Source of the DNA: Echinometra lucunter
Lineage: Eukaryota; Echinodermata; Echinoidea; Camarodonta; Echinometridae
Assembly: GCA_029962745.1 (NCBI GenBank)
Contig: CM057161.1
Coordinates: 12,148,436 to 12,212,435 of the forward strand
Reading direction: 5' to 3'
DNA length: 64,000 nt
In this document: positions 11,797 to 24,468 of the stretch, one piece after another
Layout of the letters: the number at the start of each line of letters is the position of its first letter
Numbering within the stretch: the stretch's first letter is position 1
Program-made: the position numbers and the translations under genes
The notes under the pieces: generated by a model
The model's database searches: none
Told to the model about the DNA's origin: nothing
What the model saw: only the letters and a program-made list of their open reading frames with translations

Positions 11797-14616
11797 TTTC
11801 CCAAGCAAATTTAGTTCATGCTGTGAAGTTTGTTTGGCATATGTATCGATAACTGTGCGAATGAACAAGAAGCAGGAATATTTATATGCTTTCCTTGAAG
11901 TATCTGCAATAACAACTGTTAATAGCTATATTAGCTTTGAATCATCTTTATTGCAGAAATCTTGACCTAAAAGTGTTTATTGTGATAATATTCTATAAAT
12001 TACTTACACGATCATAAATACACTCACGGGTAAGAGGAGGCAAAAACTGACAAACTGGCATCGGCTTTCAGAGGAAAATCATAACTGTAAAAAGACAATG
12101 ATACCGTGCTTTGCACGGCTTAGAGGGGACGGGAATGGAGGGGGTTGTGTTTTCAATAACTTTCTTTAAGAAACACTTCCGCCCTTCAATTATTTTATGA
12201 TCCCTGCACTATATACATCTTATGTATGAACCCATGAAGGTGTTGGGGATTACCAGTATAATAAAGCACGGTAGCAATATCTCCATTAACGACCTTGATA
12301 TTCTAAAAGGATTTACCAAAATGAAATCCTCCAGACCACCCCTCCTTGATGTCTTACAAGAAGGCGGAGGGGGTAGGGGATAGGTCCCCCTTTTAAAACA
12401 ACGTCACAGTTCTCCACTGTTCAAAACCTGTATAATAGCCAAGTCATTTTCTCAAAAATAGGAAGATTATGACATTCTATATTAAATTCTGTCTTTAAAA
12501 GATAAAGTACAATCTTATTCAAAGGAGAAAAAAAACCTCGAAAAGTTCCTCAACTCTTCTGTGCCCCTTTCCGCCTTTTTCATAGCCCCTCACTTGACAT
12601 CGAGAACAACCCTGCCAGTGCTTAGCGTACCAGGATGACTCCTTATTACATTATCTATAGGGGCTTGTTCGTTCCAAATTTAATAACATGGTGCAAATTT
12701 TTCCTCCAATTTCTGGAGCCTCTCGTGAGGTCATTTTGATTTGCTTGAATTCATAAATGACTGCTAGAAAGAAAGGAGGAGAAGAAAAATTACACTGTTA
12801 TTATTTTTTTTTTTTTCGCTTCCACTATAAAGCCATCCCTTGGCACCTTTTGGAGGAGAAGTGAAATCTAATTTAACACCTCTTATTTTGCCCCTGCACG
12901 TTCGCACGTGGAACGAATTACACGGGTGCTGAGAGTCGTGTACAGCGGACTGGTACGGGGTAGGGTTTTATCCGAACACGGTAGGGGTGAACCCGTGCAG
13001 TAGGGATGAGGTTGTATTTATGTGCATAGATGTGACAAGAGACGCGGTTCATGGGCGTTCATGGGTTCTGTGTGTTCTTGTAACTAAATTACATGTATCA
13101 TCTTCTCGTCTTTTTTTCCTCGTATTATCTGAATACAAAAGTAACCCATCAAGCAGGCGGGGAGCTGAAGAGTCTACAGACCACCACCCCCCCCCCCGGT
13201 CGCTGAAAAGTTTGAAATTTACAATATGCGCTGCGTCTTGGAGGGGGGGGGGGCGAGGTGGTCACTTTGCCTTTGTATATTTCTTACTTGCGAATTATAA
13301 AGTCACTATTATAAAGTTTACAGATGGTTTTTAAGCTTATAAGATGAAAAACTTAAAAACTGAAATTCGGGCAAGCGCCTGGTGAACATGGGCCCTTATC
13401 GCCTGTGACAACAAAATATGGTTATCGTCTGCTTTGTAGGTCTCCATGTGGTCTCATTCTTTTCTTCTCCTTAATTTCTTCTTATTTTCCTCACGTTTTC
13501 AGTCATTAAAACAATGGATATTTTGACCTCAGCCATAGTTCTACCTCACTAACTTTTCCTACCCCGCCAAAACATGCCCAGAGCCTTGACTGTCTGGCAT
13601 CAAAGAATATCTTTCATCTTCTTTTCTTCTCCTCACCATCCTCCTCCTCGTTTGCGGTCAAGATGTGTTCTCAAACTCATATCGGGGATTTCCTCTCGCC
13701 GCATTCAATATTTTCTTGCTTTATTCCTTACTTCGAAATTTGTGAGGGTCTTAAAATTATGCTCTTTCCGGGCAGCTAGACGGAAACCCCCACCCCATTT
13801 CCCCCAGGGTCTCCGGGCTATATCACTGAGGCATTAGCCCCCCAGTTCACTGACCGCGGGGTTAAAAACGAGACACCATGATGATAATCAGCATGATAAT
13901 CCCTGAGAACAAAATACGTACTTACAGAACATATTCTATTCTAAAGCAAAGTATGTCAGGAAAGTAAATTACACATTATTATGTCATACCTGACCTGGCA
14001 ACAACAGTGTATAGATATGATAGATATCAATTTGGTACAAAAATATTGAGCAGTTAAGTATATAATTTCTCGGGGCACTCTTTTTCTGGAGTTATTTTCT
14101 ACTCTTTTCTTTTTCATCGTCGGGATTATGAAACTTCGAAGTAACTATAACTTTCGGAAAAACGAATCTTTGGAATTCTATAACTTTGGAATAACAAACC
14201 TTTTGAAAATCGACATGTAGCATTTTTGTTCCAAATTAGATTCATGTCCCCATTTTGGCAGCATGAAAATAAGTTGATTTTCCTCTTTATAGGCAGTTTG
14301 TAATATGTTCACAGCTTTATTTGTTAACTGGAAACTGGCCATCACTAATTATGTTGCTTCCTTTCTTTATTGTGATCCCACTCAAGCTGTCATCAATATA
14401 GTTTTATTTGATGAATAAGTATACAAGGTCTCACTGACACACTGTTACACGCTTATCATATTCATTAAAAGAGTGCACTTGCCCATTTTCGGTCACTTTT
14501 CTACACTTATTTTTCCCCCCAAATATTAGTTTATGATAATAGCATTGAAAACAGTTTTCTAATGCAATCCATGTATGATACAGGGAAATTATCATCTTTA
14601 ATTAGTGAGAAATCCA

Positions 14617-14775
14617 CACTCTAAAAGGTGTGGTCAAAATGACCAATACTTTGGTTCATATGTGTCCGACCAAAAATATTGGTAAAGATTGACCAATATG
14701 ATGGTCAATATTACCAAAATATTGGTTAAAATGTACCAAAATTTTGGTTGATTTTGACCAATCCTGTTTAGAGTG
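14617..14775. mobile_element. MITE with repeated TTGGTCA/TGACCAA words (copy A)
   Basis: The left end begins CACTCTAAAAGGTGTGGTCA and the right end on the minus strand begins CACTCTAAACAGGATTGGTC. The interior repeats TTGGTCA, TGACCAAT and ACCAAAATATTGGT, so most of it can fold on itself. The allele in copy B (23816-24018) is about 45 bp longer. The loss in A lies exactly between two copies of ATTTTGACCAAT. Confidence 0.8.
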
Positions 14776-15245
14776 CATATAAACATGATAAAACATATAA
14801 TCATGCAATAATTTTATAGCGGTGCATCATTAGTGAATGAATATCACCCAAAGAGTATAAGGGCATATCAAAGTTTAGACAAGAAAATGTGTTACTTGTA
14901 TTTCCGCATACAGTGAAGTGAACTTCCAACATTTTCCCACGTCAAGTAATTGTGTTGGGGTCACATGTATTCCTATAGTTTACTTGAACTGAAGACACAA
15001 ATAATATTACATGATGATAGAATATCTCAATGGTACCATATTGAAGCATTTCCACTAAAAGAATTAAAGTTTTCAGAGAATGAAACTTGAGGCTCAGGAA
15101 TATGCACAAGTGAATGATGCAATCACTCACCGACTTGAAAATCTCACAACATTGAAACAGAGTTACAAAACAGAGGTATAATTTTCCTTCAAATTCTCCC
15201 TTTTTCCTCTGCTGGGAAAATGAAAAAAAAAGGGAATCTGAATCC

Positions 15246-15494
15246 ATGGAATCCCTAGTTTCTTCTAAAAATCGTCTTGTTTTTCTTCAACTTGAAATCA
15301 CGTATGTCACCGAGGATTTGGAGCTGAAATCCAACCTTCTAGAATCCTATCTCCTCGATTCCGGTTTGGAATCAGGATTCGAGGACGTATTTATGACAAA
15401 AACATTCAACAACTTGAGCTCATTATTATTCATCTTTTCTTCTCATCACTCGACCTGTTGTATATATGGAAATCGAATTAGCACTCTTTGGTAA
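15246..15494 (+). CDS. Possible small ORF, 82 codons, unrecognised
   Basis: An ATG-started frame of 82 codons lies in the low-divergence block and is intact in both copies of the duplication. The single substitution between copies changes codon 5 from Val to Ile. The predicted peptide has an acidic, Leu-rich first half (for example LELKSNLLESYLLDSGLESG) and a Ser/Phe/Leu-rich second half; I see no signal peptide or known domain. The base before the ATG context is not a strong Kozak match (T at -3, G at +4). Near identity continues well past the stop codon, so conservation is not specific to the frame. I rate a real gene unlikely. A cis-regulatory or non-coding RNA explanation fits at least as well. 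Confidence 0.15.
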   Translation: MESLVSSKNRLVFLQLEITYVTEDLELKSNLLESYLLDSGLESGFEDVFMTKTFNNLSSLLFIFSSHHSTCCIYGNRISTLW

Positions 15495-15678
15495 TTAAGC
15501 GGGATGTTATAGATCGGTGTGTCACGTACGGAGAGGAAAAAAGAGAATAAAAAAAGGGGGGATGGAAGAGGTCATAATCTGAAGACGACGTGCAGATTCC
15601 CTTATCATCGTCTTACTTGTTTTGCTTATTGAATTTTGAATGATCTCGCCAGGGAGAATTTATTTCGGATAATAGAAA
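15259..15678. other. Substitution-free block between copies A and B (1)
   Basis: No substitution separates copy A here from copy B 24469-24887; the only difference is one G in a homopolymer. Flanking segments (about 14942-15245 and 15679-16106) differ at about 2.5% by my base-by-base comparison. The block contains an 82-codon frame and about 180 bp of non-coding sequence after it. Confidence 0.7.
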
Positions 15679-16106
15679 TGTATTAACTTTTTTTATTTGA
15701 TGATGAATATCTCACGAAATTTTACCTATATTAATTTGAAAGAGACAGACAGCAAAGGAATATTTCTTATTCCCATGAAAGATAGATTCGATGGTTGAAT
15801 AGTCACATTTTAGTCCGCCTTCAGAAAAAAAGCAAACTTTCCGTTAAATTTAACGAAAAGGGAAGCTTTGAATAAACTGTTAGGCATATCTGACACAAAT
15901 TTGTTACAATTTTTACCAAAGATGCACTCATCAGATATAGCTGTTTGGAAGGATCCAAAATGTAACTTACAAGTTGCAGCCCAAAGAAACAGCAACGGTA
16001 TTTAAAGGGGGGAAAATAACCGTTTTTGAAGCATACTAAAAACACAATTTCCACTTCTTTCTTGAATGAAATATGTCTCCTATCCCATCAGATATAAGTG
16101 ACTTTA

Positions 16107-16905
16107 TTCCAGGGGGTCGTCTGTCTTCACTCCTAACGGGTTTGTCATCGTGGATTTAGCCGGACGCATCGGGCTGGATTATCTTCAGCATCCCACCGTT
16201 TCCGCTCCCTCTCCCCCACTCTGATTCCCCGTTTCCTCGCGCCCTCTAAGCTGTTGTTTCTGCGCTGGAAATAATAGACAGAAAATGTTGTTCTTGCTGT
16301 CTTTCGGTATTTTTGTTTGCTAGTTTTCACCCCTCTTTCTTGCACACCTTGATGCTATACCTTGTTGTTTGTCTGTATATCGTATGGCATGACGACATGT
16401 TCATTCTATAATTAAATTCAGCACTGTCATCGTCTGTATCTTAATCTCTTATCTTGTCTGTCTTTCTAGAGTGTGTATCAAGGCTGTACAATGACCCCAT
16501 GTGCCCCAAGGCCCCCGAAGTTGGAACTTTTCAACCGGCGTGACGGATTGAGACGACACATAGAATGCGTCGCAATAGAGTGACGTCGTGTCATTAAATT
16601 CGTTATCCATTAAATTGATACAAAGAAAGCACTTAAACAATATACCTTTCAGCTAATTATGTTAAAAAGTTAAAAGCGTCACTCCATTAAATTTGAGAGG
16701 ATCAATAAAAAACGCCATTTTGATGGATTTCACAATGGTCTTATAAAGATTTGGCATTCGCATAAACTTCTTGATCATGTCCATGTTACGATGCTTCAGA
16801 AACATTTAATTTCACTGGAATTGAGCAACAATAAATTTGGGTTTAAAACAAGATTGCTGTTCATGCTGTGAACATGATATTTGAGCAGCTTTAGTTTTTA
16901 GTTTT
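16107..16905. other. Low-divergence block between copies A and B (2)
   Basis: About 800 bp carry only two substitutions against copy B 25320-26116, plus 1-2 bp indels in short runs. A CTGTCTTTCTAG motif at about 16458-16469 resembles a 3' splice site, but no convincing exon follows. The minus-strand frame at 16145-16345 is shifted in copy B by a one-base deletion in a C run, so the block is probably not coding in that frame. Confidence 0.55.
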
Positions 16906-18719
16906 GAAAATTCTGAATTAAGAATTAAGAATGAAACCTATCTTAAGATGAAGATAACAGTCAGATAATTGGGTGGACTTCAAATTTTTCATGACTTTCT
17001 TATCAAAGACCCTTAGCAATTTTCGAAGTTGATTAGTGATACAACTTTATCCTTAAGGGGTTGCAACATTTTCAAGTTTGCTGTAATTGATTTCTACCCA
17101 AACTCACTGATTTTGATCCGAATCATTCATATACCCTAAATCTTGAGCGTTTAAAATATCTCCATTTAAACTTAACTCATTCTCATCTTCCTCTCCAAGG
17201 CTTTGGTAAAATTTCATTTTAGTTCCAGAAATAGCAACAGTTTGAGCAATAAATAGAATAATATGACAGGTAGTTTGGTATCAGATATCGGGATTTGGGG
17301 TGGGAAATACGAACGATATCCGTGATCTTTTAGGCGCGCTGATAGAGAAGAAGAAGCCCCTGAAATCACGAGAGATATTTTTCTTTCACGATTGTCTGAT
17401 TCCTCAGTCAAATTGCTTGTACGTGTTGCCTGGGTGTCGCTGAAAGCACCTGCAGTTATCTTTTTTTAGGGGGTGGGGGTGGGGTGGGGTGGATCTTCTA
17501 CTTTATTTATAACCCCATTCCCCTATTTCATTTGTCCCGATCTGATTTTAATTCCCTTCTTCTAAACCGTTAAAATATTATTTTTCGTCGTTGTATATGC
17601 AAGTTGGATAGGTTTCTTATTGTCCTTTCCCGTTCCGTTTTTTTCCCTTCTAACGTACTTTTCCATTTTCTATATTCATACCCTCTCCTACAAGGCTAGC
17701 TCTCCTCTGTTCCTCCAGTTTCTTGAACAGAGTTTCTTGTTTTTAGCTTTTTATTTGGTTTACTTGCTATATATTCGACTTTCCGTGTTTCAGATATAAG
17801 CCTAATCGGAAACTACAGCCCCAATTTGTTTTTATTTACTCCGTCCAAGTTGCATAGCAAGGGTTAAACCCGTAAAGGGGGCACTGGGAGGGAGGGGTCG
17901 GGTCACTCTCGGTAAATGAAGTTTTAATTAATAGGGGGTATCCTGTTTTCAATCTCCCTTTTCCCTTCCCTTTCTCTCTTTTACTCTCACCATTCGATGG
18001 GGGAGGGGGGTGCTCCCCATTTCCCGTGTAGGTATGCCACCGGCATCATCAATATCATTTTTTCCATGGAACCATACTATCTCCTTTTTATTACGTAACT
18101 TTTATAAAGAAAAAGCTATTGTTTGTTTATATATATGAATTAACAACTTCTCGAAAGCAAACCAGTTAGTGCCGTAAATGAAGCATCGGGATTTCTGTAT
18201 TGGCGGTCCAAACTTTCATATTAACATAGATTTCCCTGTACTCTCCTTCTAGTTCAATGCCCTGTGAATGTTACAGCCCTTCAGAAACTAACTCCGAAAG
18301 ACTGGGGAATGGCAAATCGAGAAACATCTCGGCGACGAGGATCCTACTGCATCAGAATTCCCATCAAAGATAGGAAATTAATCTGATGATCATTAACGAA
18401 ATGAATTCCTCCACATTTTTCGACTCGCCTGAAAGCAACCCGGCATCCAATTCGCGTAATAATCATCAATATCGTCATCATTATCAGCTGCATGCCGTTA
18501 CAAATACAAACGCGGGACAACATGTATTTACCTTTCACTAATGAATTTTGTAGGATGGCAATTATCATTATGATTACAATCGTGCTTGATGCATGCAAGG
18601 TATGGATTACACAGAGAACCATGTCAATTAGAATAATGACTTGTCATCAAATGAATGCCGAATTTCCTTTTTTTTTTCCAGGGGTCATTTTCCTCATTTT
18701 CGATTTATTGTAGTGGAGG

Positions 18720-18761
18720 TGAGAGAAGCAGAGAGAGTGAGAGAAGGATAAAGAGTGAGAG

Positions 18762-18812
<51 letters not shown>

Positions 18813-18862
18813 GGAAGAGGAAGAGGGAGAGAGAGAGAGAGAGAGAGAAGAAGAACGAAAAA
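18720..18862 (+). repeat. (GA)n microsatellite, copy A
   Basis: An interrupted GA/GGA run. The equivalent run in copy B (about 28019-28125) is shorter, so its length varies between copies. Confidence 0.95.
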
Positions 18863-19222
18863 AAAATCGTTGATAATGTTTTTCAAATCGATCTATGCGA
18901 GTGAATCTGAATTAAACGAAACACTGTCGTCTGATTAAATTCGCGGGCAAATTAACGTGTGCGCGATCCGTGCGACTCGACGGAGGAGACTCAACCCTCC
19001 AAGAAAGTACACTTACCTTTATTTTCTTGTTGTCATGGTAACAAAGTGAATCTTCACCGTCTGTTCTTGGTTTGGCTTTTTAAGGCTGGAGTTTGCCGTG
19101 CTGTTTACCCTTCGACACGTCATGGATTCATTGATCTGCATGCTGCTGTAAATTGTAATTCACTTTTGCCAATTAAGAATAAAACATGCAAGCAATTCGA
19201 TGATGTATTTGGTTAATTTCTT

Positions 19223-19585
19223 GTCCCATCCTTGTCCCTGTGCTGCTTCGTAGTTTTGTCCCGTTTAGTGTGGTCTTGTATCGTCTGTTTTGTTTTCTTT
19301 TTATGTTTTCTTTTTATTAAAGATACTCTTGCATCATTATGTTTGGGAAGCTTAATTACAAGCATTGCTTTCAAGGTTTCCGCCACAATGCAGCCTGCAA
19401 TTTTATATACTCATTAATTACTTAATCATTTAAAACATAATAACTAAAGGCCATATATTGTGAAACCTAATCGTTTGTATATTATGCTTGTATTGATTTT
19501 GTAACGAGAAAATTTCTGTCAATATTATTGTTTGCTGCTATTGTGGAAAATAAAGGAAATGAAATGAAATGAAATGAAATTTCTT
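19223..19585 (+). mobile_element. Retroposon insertion present only in copy A
   Basis: Copy B has the uninterrupted site TTGGTTAATTTCTTCGCTTA at about 28470-28489. Copy A has the same sequence split by 363 bp (including one copy of the target duplication), with AATTTCTT at 19215-19222 and again at 19578-19585. The insert ends in GTGGAAAATAAAGG and a GAAAT pentanucleotide tail. An 8-bp target duplication, an AATAAA signal and a short microsatellite tail indicate target-primed reverse transcription, probably of a 5'-truncated LINE. No reverse-transcriptase residues remain. Confidence 0.85.
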
Positions 19586-20497
19586 CGCTTATGCCCTTTC
19601 CGCATTCTTGCATGATTATGATTTAATTTGAATCATCATGATGTAGAATTATAGGGCATTTTTTTCTCCCTCTTTCTCTCATGCTGACACGTTCCGTTGT
19701 CTCTCTGTATCTAATCTGTCCTTATGACCGTCTGTCATTTTTCTCCTACTTTTGCTGGTCTATACCTGTCTCTTTCGGTCTCTTCTTTTTCTGCGCGTTT
19801 GCCAATCTGTCAGTCTCTCCATCTCTTTCTTTTCTCCTCTCTTTTTCACTCTCTCTATCTGTCTATCAGTCTTTCTAATGCTCTCTATATAATTATCTCT
19901 CTTTATCCTTATATCTCTCTACCTAATCTGTTTTTGTCTAGAATTAAGTAAACTTTGGAGGATAGAAGGCTAATAATATTGAAAGCGATAATCAAATTTA
20001 CATGATTACAACCGTTTTGCATATAAGGGCATATCGTTAATCCAAAAGATTTCTTCCAAAGTGTATCATTTTTACTCTATTGAAATTTTATATTGAGTTT
20101 TTAAATATCACCTCCAAATCCTCCAGTGCTTGAATTTATAGTTTGCAACATTTTGCCTTATTTATTACATCCAAAATGCACGAAAAATACACAACGTGAT
20201 CTTTTATTGCACACATTAATGAATCATGCTATTATTGAATGCTTTGGAGGAGTCTTCTTCTTTTAAAGTTAATATGTTTCATGTTGATGGGACGATTATC
20301 AAATGTAGACGAATAAAAATGTATATGTATCATTTATGAGAAAACGGGGAGAATATGGCGTCAAAGTACTTTCTCTTCTAATTTACACATGAGTTGAATA
20401 ACCCTTTTTTCTAATGATCTTCATTATGGAATATAAAAAAATGCCGCAGAAATACAATGACTCTCTCTCTCTCTCCCCCTAACTCTTTCTCGTTCTG

Positions 20498-20997
20498 NNN
20501 NNNNNNNNNNNNNNNNNNNNNNNNNNNNNNNNNNNNNNNNNNNNNNNNNNNNNNNNNNNNNNNNNNNNNNNNNNNNNNNNNNNNNNNNNNNNNNNNNNNN
20601 NNNNNNNNNNNNNNNNNNNNNNNNNNNNNNNNNNNNNNNNNNNNNNNNNNNNNNNNNNNNNNNNNNNNNNNNNNNNNNNNNNNNNNNNNNNNNNNNNNNN
20701 NNNNNNNNNNNNNNNNNNNNNNNNNNNNNNNNNNNNNNNNNNNNNNNNNNNNNNNNNNNNNNNNNNNNNNNNNNNNNNNNNNNNNNNNNNNNNNNNNNNN
20801 NNNNNNNNNNNNNNNNNNNNNNNNNNNNNNNNNNNNNNNNNNNNNNNNNNNNNNNNNNNNNNNNNNNNNNNNNNNNNNNNNNNNNNNNNNNNNNNNNNNN
20901 NNNNNNNNNNNNNNNNNNNNNNNNNNNNNNNNNNNNNNNNNNNNNNNNNNNNNNNNNNNNNNNNNNNNNNNNNNNNNNNNNNNNNNNNNNNNNNNNN
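20498..20997. other. Assembly gap, exactly 500 N
   Basis: This is a placeholder of fixed size; the other two gaps in the window have the same length, so true distances are unknown. The left flank ends in the CT-rich minisatellite and the right flank starts the second copy of the duplicated segment. Confidence 1.
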
Positions 20998-23815
20998 TTT
21001 CCCAAGCAAATTTAGTTCATGCTGTGAAGTTTGTTTGGCGTATGTATCGATAACTGTGCGAATGATCAAGAAGCAGGAATATTTATATGCTTCCTTTGAA
21101 GTATCTGCAATAACAATTGTTAATAGCTATTATTAGCTTTGAATCATCTTTATTGCAGAAATCTTGACCTAAAAGTGTTTATTGTGATAATATTCTATAA
21201 ATGACTTACACGATCATAAATACACTCACGGGTAAGGGGAGGCAAAAACTGACAAACTGGCATCGGATTTCAGAGGAAAATCATAATTGTAAAAAGACAA
21301 TGATACCGTGCTTTGCACGGCTTAGAGGGGACGGGAATGGAGGGGGTTGTGTTTTCAATAACTTTCTTTAAGAAACACTTCAGCCCTTCAATTATTTTAT
21401 GAGCCCATGCACTATATACATCTTATGTATGAACCCATGAAGGTGTTGGGGATTACCGGTATAATAAAGCACGGTAGCAATATCTCCATTAACGACCTTG
21501 ATATTCTAAAAGGATTTACCAAAATGAAATCCTCCAGACCACCCCTCCTTGGTGTCTTACAAGAAGGAGGAGGGGGTAGGGGGTAGGGGATAGGTCCCCC
21601 TTTATAACAACGTCACACTTCTCCACTGTCCAAAACCTGTATAATAGCCAAGTCATTTTCTCAAAAATACGAAGATTATGACATTCTATATTAAATTCTG
21701 TCTTTAAAAGATAAAGTTCAATCTTATTCAAAGGAGGGAAAAAAAAAGCTCGAAAAGTTCCTCAACTCTTCTGTGCCCCTTTCCCCCTTTTTCATAGCCC
21801 CTCACTTGACATCGAGAACAACCCTGCCAGTGCTTAGCGTACCAGGATGACTCCTTATTACATTATCTATAGGGGCTTGTTCGTTCCAAATTTAATAACA
21901 TGGTGCAAATTTTTCCTCCAATTTCTGGAGCCTCTCGTGAGGTCATTTTGATTTGCTTGAATTCGTAAATGACTGCTAGAAAGAAAGGAGGAGAAGAAAA
22001 ATTACACTGTTATTATTTTTTTTTTCGCTTCCACTATGGAGCCATCCCTTGGCACCTTTTGGAGGAGAAGTGAAATCTAATTTAACACCTCTTATTTTGT
22101 CCCTGCACGTTCGCACGTGGAACGAATTACACGGGTGCTGAGAGTCGTGTAGCGGACTGGTACGGGGTAGGGTTTTATCCGAACACGGTCATGAACCGTG
22201 CAGTGGGGATGAGGTTGTATTTAGATGTGACAAGAGACGCGGTTCATGGGCGAAAATGAGAAACATTCTGTGTGTTCTTGTAACTAAATTACATGTATCA
22301 TCTTCTCGTCTTTTTTTCCTCGTATTATCTGAATACAAAAGTAACCCATCAAACAGGCGGGGAGCTGAAGAGTCTACAGACCCCCCCCCCCCCCCCCCCG
22401 TCGCTGAAAAGTTTGAAATTAGCAATGTGCGCCGCGTCTTTTGGGGGGAGCGAGGTGGTCACTTTGCCTTTGTATATTTCTTACTTTCGAATTATAAAGT
22501 CACTATTATAAAGTTTACAGATGGTTGTTAAGCTTATAAGATGAAAAACTTGAAAATTGAAATTCGGGCAAGCGCCTGGTGAACATGGGCCCTTATCGCC
22601 TGTGACAACAAAATATGGTTATCGTCTGCTTTGTAGGTCTCCATGTGGTCTCATTCTTTTCTTCTCCTTAATTTCTTCTTATTTTCCTCACGTTTTAAGT
22701 CATTAAAACAATGGATGTTTTGACCTCAGCCATAGTTCTACCTCACTAACTTTCCCCTACCCCGCCAAAACATGCCCAGAGCCTTGACTGTCTGGCATCA
22801 AAGAATATCTTTCATCTTCTTTTCTTCTCCTCGCCATCCTCCTCCTCGTTTGCGGTCAAGATGTGTTCTCGAACTCATATCGGGGATTTCCTCTCGCCGC
22901 ATTCAATATTTTCGTGCTTTATTCCTCACTTCGAAATTTTTGAGGGTCTTAAAATTATGCTCTTTCCGGGCAGCTAGACGGAAACCCCCACCCCATTTCC
23001 CCCAGGGTCTCCGGGCTATATCACTGAGGCATTAGCCCCCCAGTTCACTGACCGCGGGGTTAAAAACGAGACACCATGATGATAACCAGCATGATGATAC
23101 CTGGGAACAAAATACGTACTTACAGAACATATTCTATTCTAAAGCAAAGTATGTCAGGAAAGTAAATTACACATTATTATGCCATACCTGACCTGGCAAC
23201 AACAGTGTATAGATATGATAGATATCAATTTGGTACAAAAATATTGAGCAGTTAAGTATATAATTTCTCGGGGCACTCTTTTTCTGGAGTTATTTTCTAC
23301 TCTTTTCTTTTTCATCGTCGGGATTATGAAACTTCGAAGTAACTATAACTTTCGGAAAAACGAATCTTTGGAATTATATAACTTTGAAAAAACAAACCTT
23401 TTGAAAATCGACATGTAGCATTTTTGTTCCAAATTAGATTCATGTCCTCATTTTGATCATAGCATGAAAAAAGTTGATTTTCCTCTTTATAGGCAGTTTG
23501 TAATATGTTCACAGCTTGATTTGTTAACTGGAAACTGGCCATCACTAATTATGTTGCTTCCTTTCTTTATTGTGATCCCACTCAAGCTGTCATCAATACA
23601 GTTTTATTTGATGAATAAGTATACAAGGTCTCACTGACACACTGTTGCACGCTTATCATATTCATTAAAAGAGTGCACTTGCCCATTTTCGGTCACTTTT
23701 CTACACTTATTTTTTTCCCCAAATATTAGTTTATGATAATAGCATTAAAAAAGTTTTATAATGCAATCCATGTATGATACAGGGAAATTATCATCTTTAA
23801 TTAGTGAGAAATCCA

Positions 23816-24018
23816 CATTCTAAAAGGAGTGGTCAAAATGACCAATACTTTGGTTCATATGTGTCCGACCAAAAATTTGGTAAAGATTGACCAATAGGAT
23901 GGTCAATATTACCAAAATATTGGTTAAAATGTACCAAAATTTTGGTTGATTTTGACCAATTTTTTGGTCGTACACATATTCACCAACACATGCATTTTGA
24001 CCAATCCTGTTTAGAGTG
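23816..24018. mobile_element. MITE with repeated TTGGTCA/TGACCAA words (copy B)
   Basis: Same insertion as 14617-14775 in copy A. This version keeps an extra stretch containing TTTTTTGGTCGTACACAT between two ATTTTGACCAAT repeats, and is the likely ancestral length. Confidence 0.8.
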
Positions 24019-24468
24019 CATATAAAACATATAATCATGCAATAATTTTATAGCGGTGCATCATTAGTGAATGAATATCACCTAAAGAGTATAAGGGCAT
24101 ATCAAAGTTTAGATATACAATGAAGTGAACTTCCAACATTTTCCCCCGTCAAGTAATTGTGTTTGGGGTCACATGTATGCCAATAGTTTACTTGAATTGA
24201 AGACACAAATAATATTACATGATGATGGAATATCTTAATGGTACCATATTGAAGCATTTCCACTAAAAGAATTAAAGTTTTCAGAGAATGAAACTTGAGG
24301 CTCAGGGATATGCACAAGTGAATGATGCAATCACTCACCGACTTCAAAATCTCACAACATTGAAACAGAGTTACAAAACAGAGGTATAATTTTCCTTCAA
24401 ATTCTCCCTTTTTCCTCTGCTGGGAAAATGAAAAAAAAAAAGGAAATCTGAATCCATGGAATCCCTAA

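Larger units (their letters stand above)
11797..20497. repeat. Duplicated segment, copy A
   Basis: The segment is collinear, in the same orientation, with copy B (20998-29403) from its first base to the base before the N gap. Matching landmarks include GCACGTTCGCACGTGG, the TTGGTCA MITE, an 82-codon ORF, the GA microsatellite and the final CT run. In stretches I aligned, substitutions run at about 2-3%, with small indels. Larger differences are a 363-bp insertion in A (19223-19585), about 66 bp present only in B near 26130-26197, and 45 bp missing from the MITE in A. It could be an unmerged allelic contig end or a real tandem duplication. Confidence 0.95.

Noticed and set aside
13574..13837. 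87-codon frame present in both duplication copies (counterpart 22772-23035)
   Set aside because: Differences between copies change four amino acids, the opposite of what a conserved coding sequence shows.
16145..16345. 66-codon minus-strand frame shared by both copies (counterpart 25369-25557)
   Set aside because: A one-base deletion in a C run in copy B shifts the frame and changes the C-terminus.
18344..18622. 92-codon minus-strand frame (113 codons in copy B)
   Set aside because: The end of the frame is not conserved between copies and the composition is ordinary.
20424..21069. Frames of almost 200 codons across the gap
   Set aside because: They consist mainly of N; the same applies to frames at 37814-38530 and 51236-51790.
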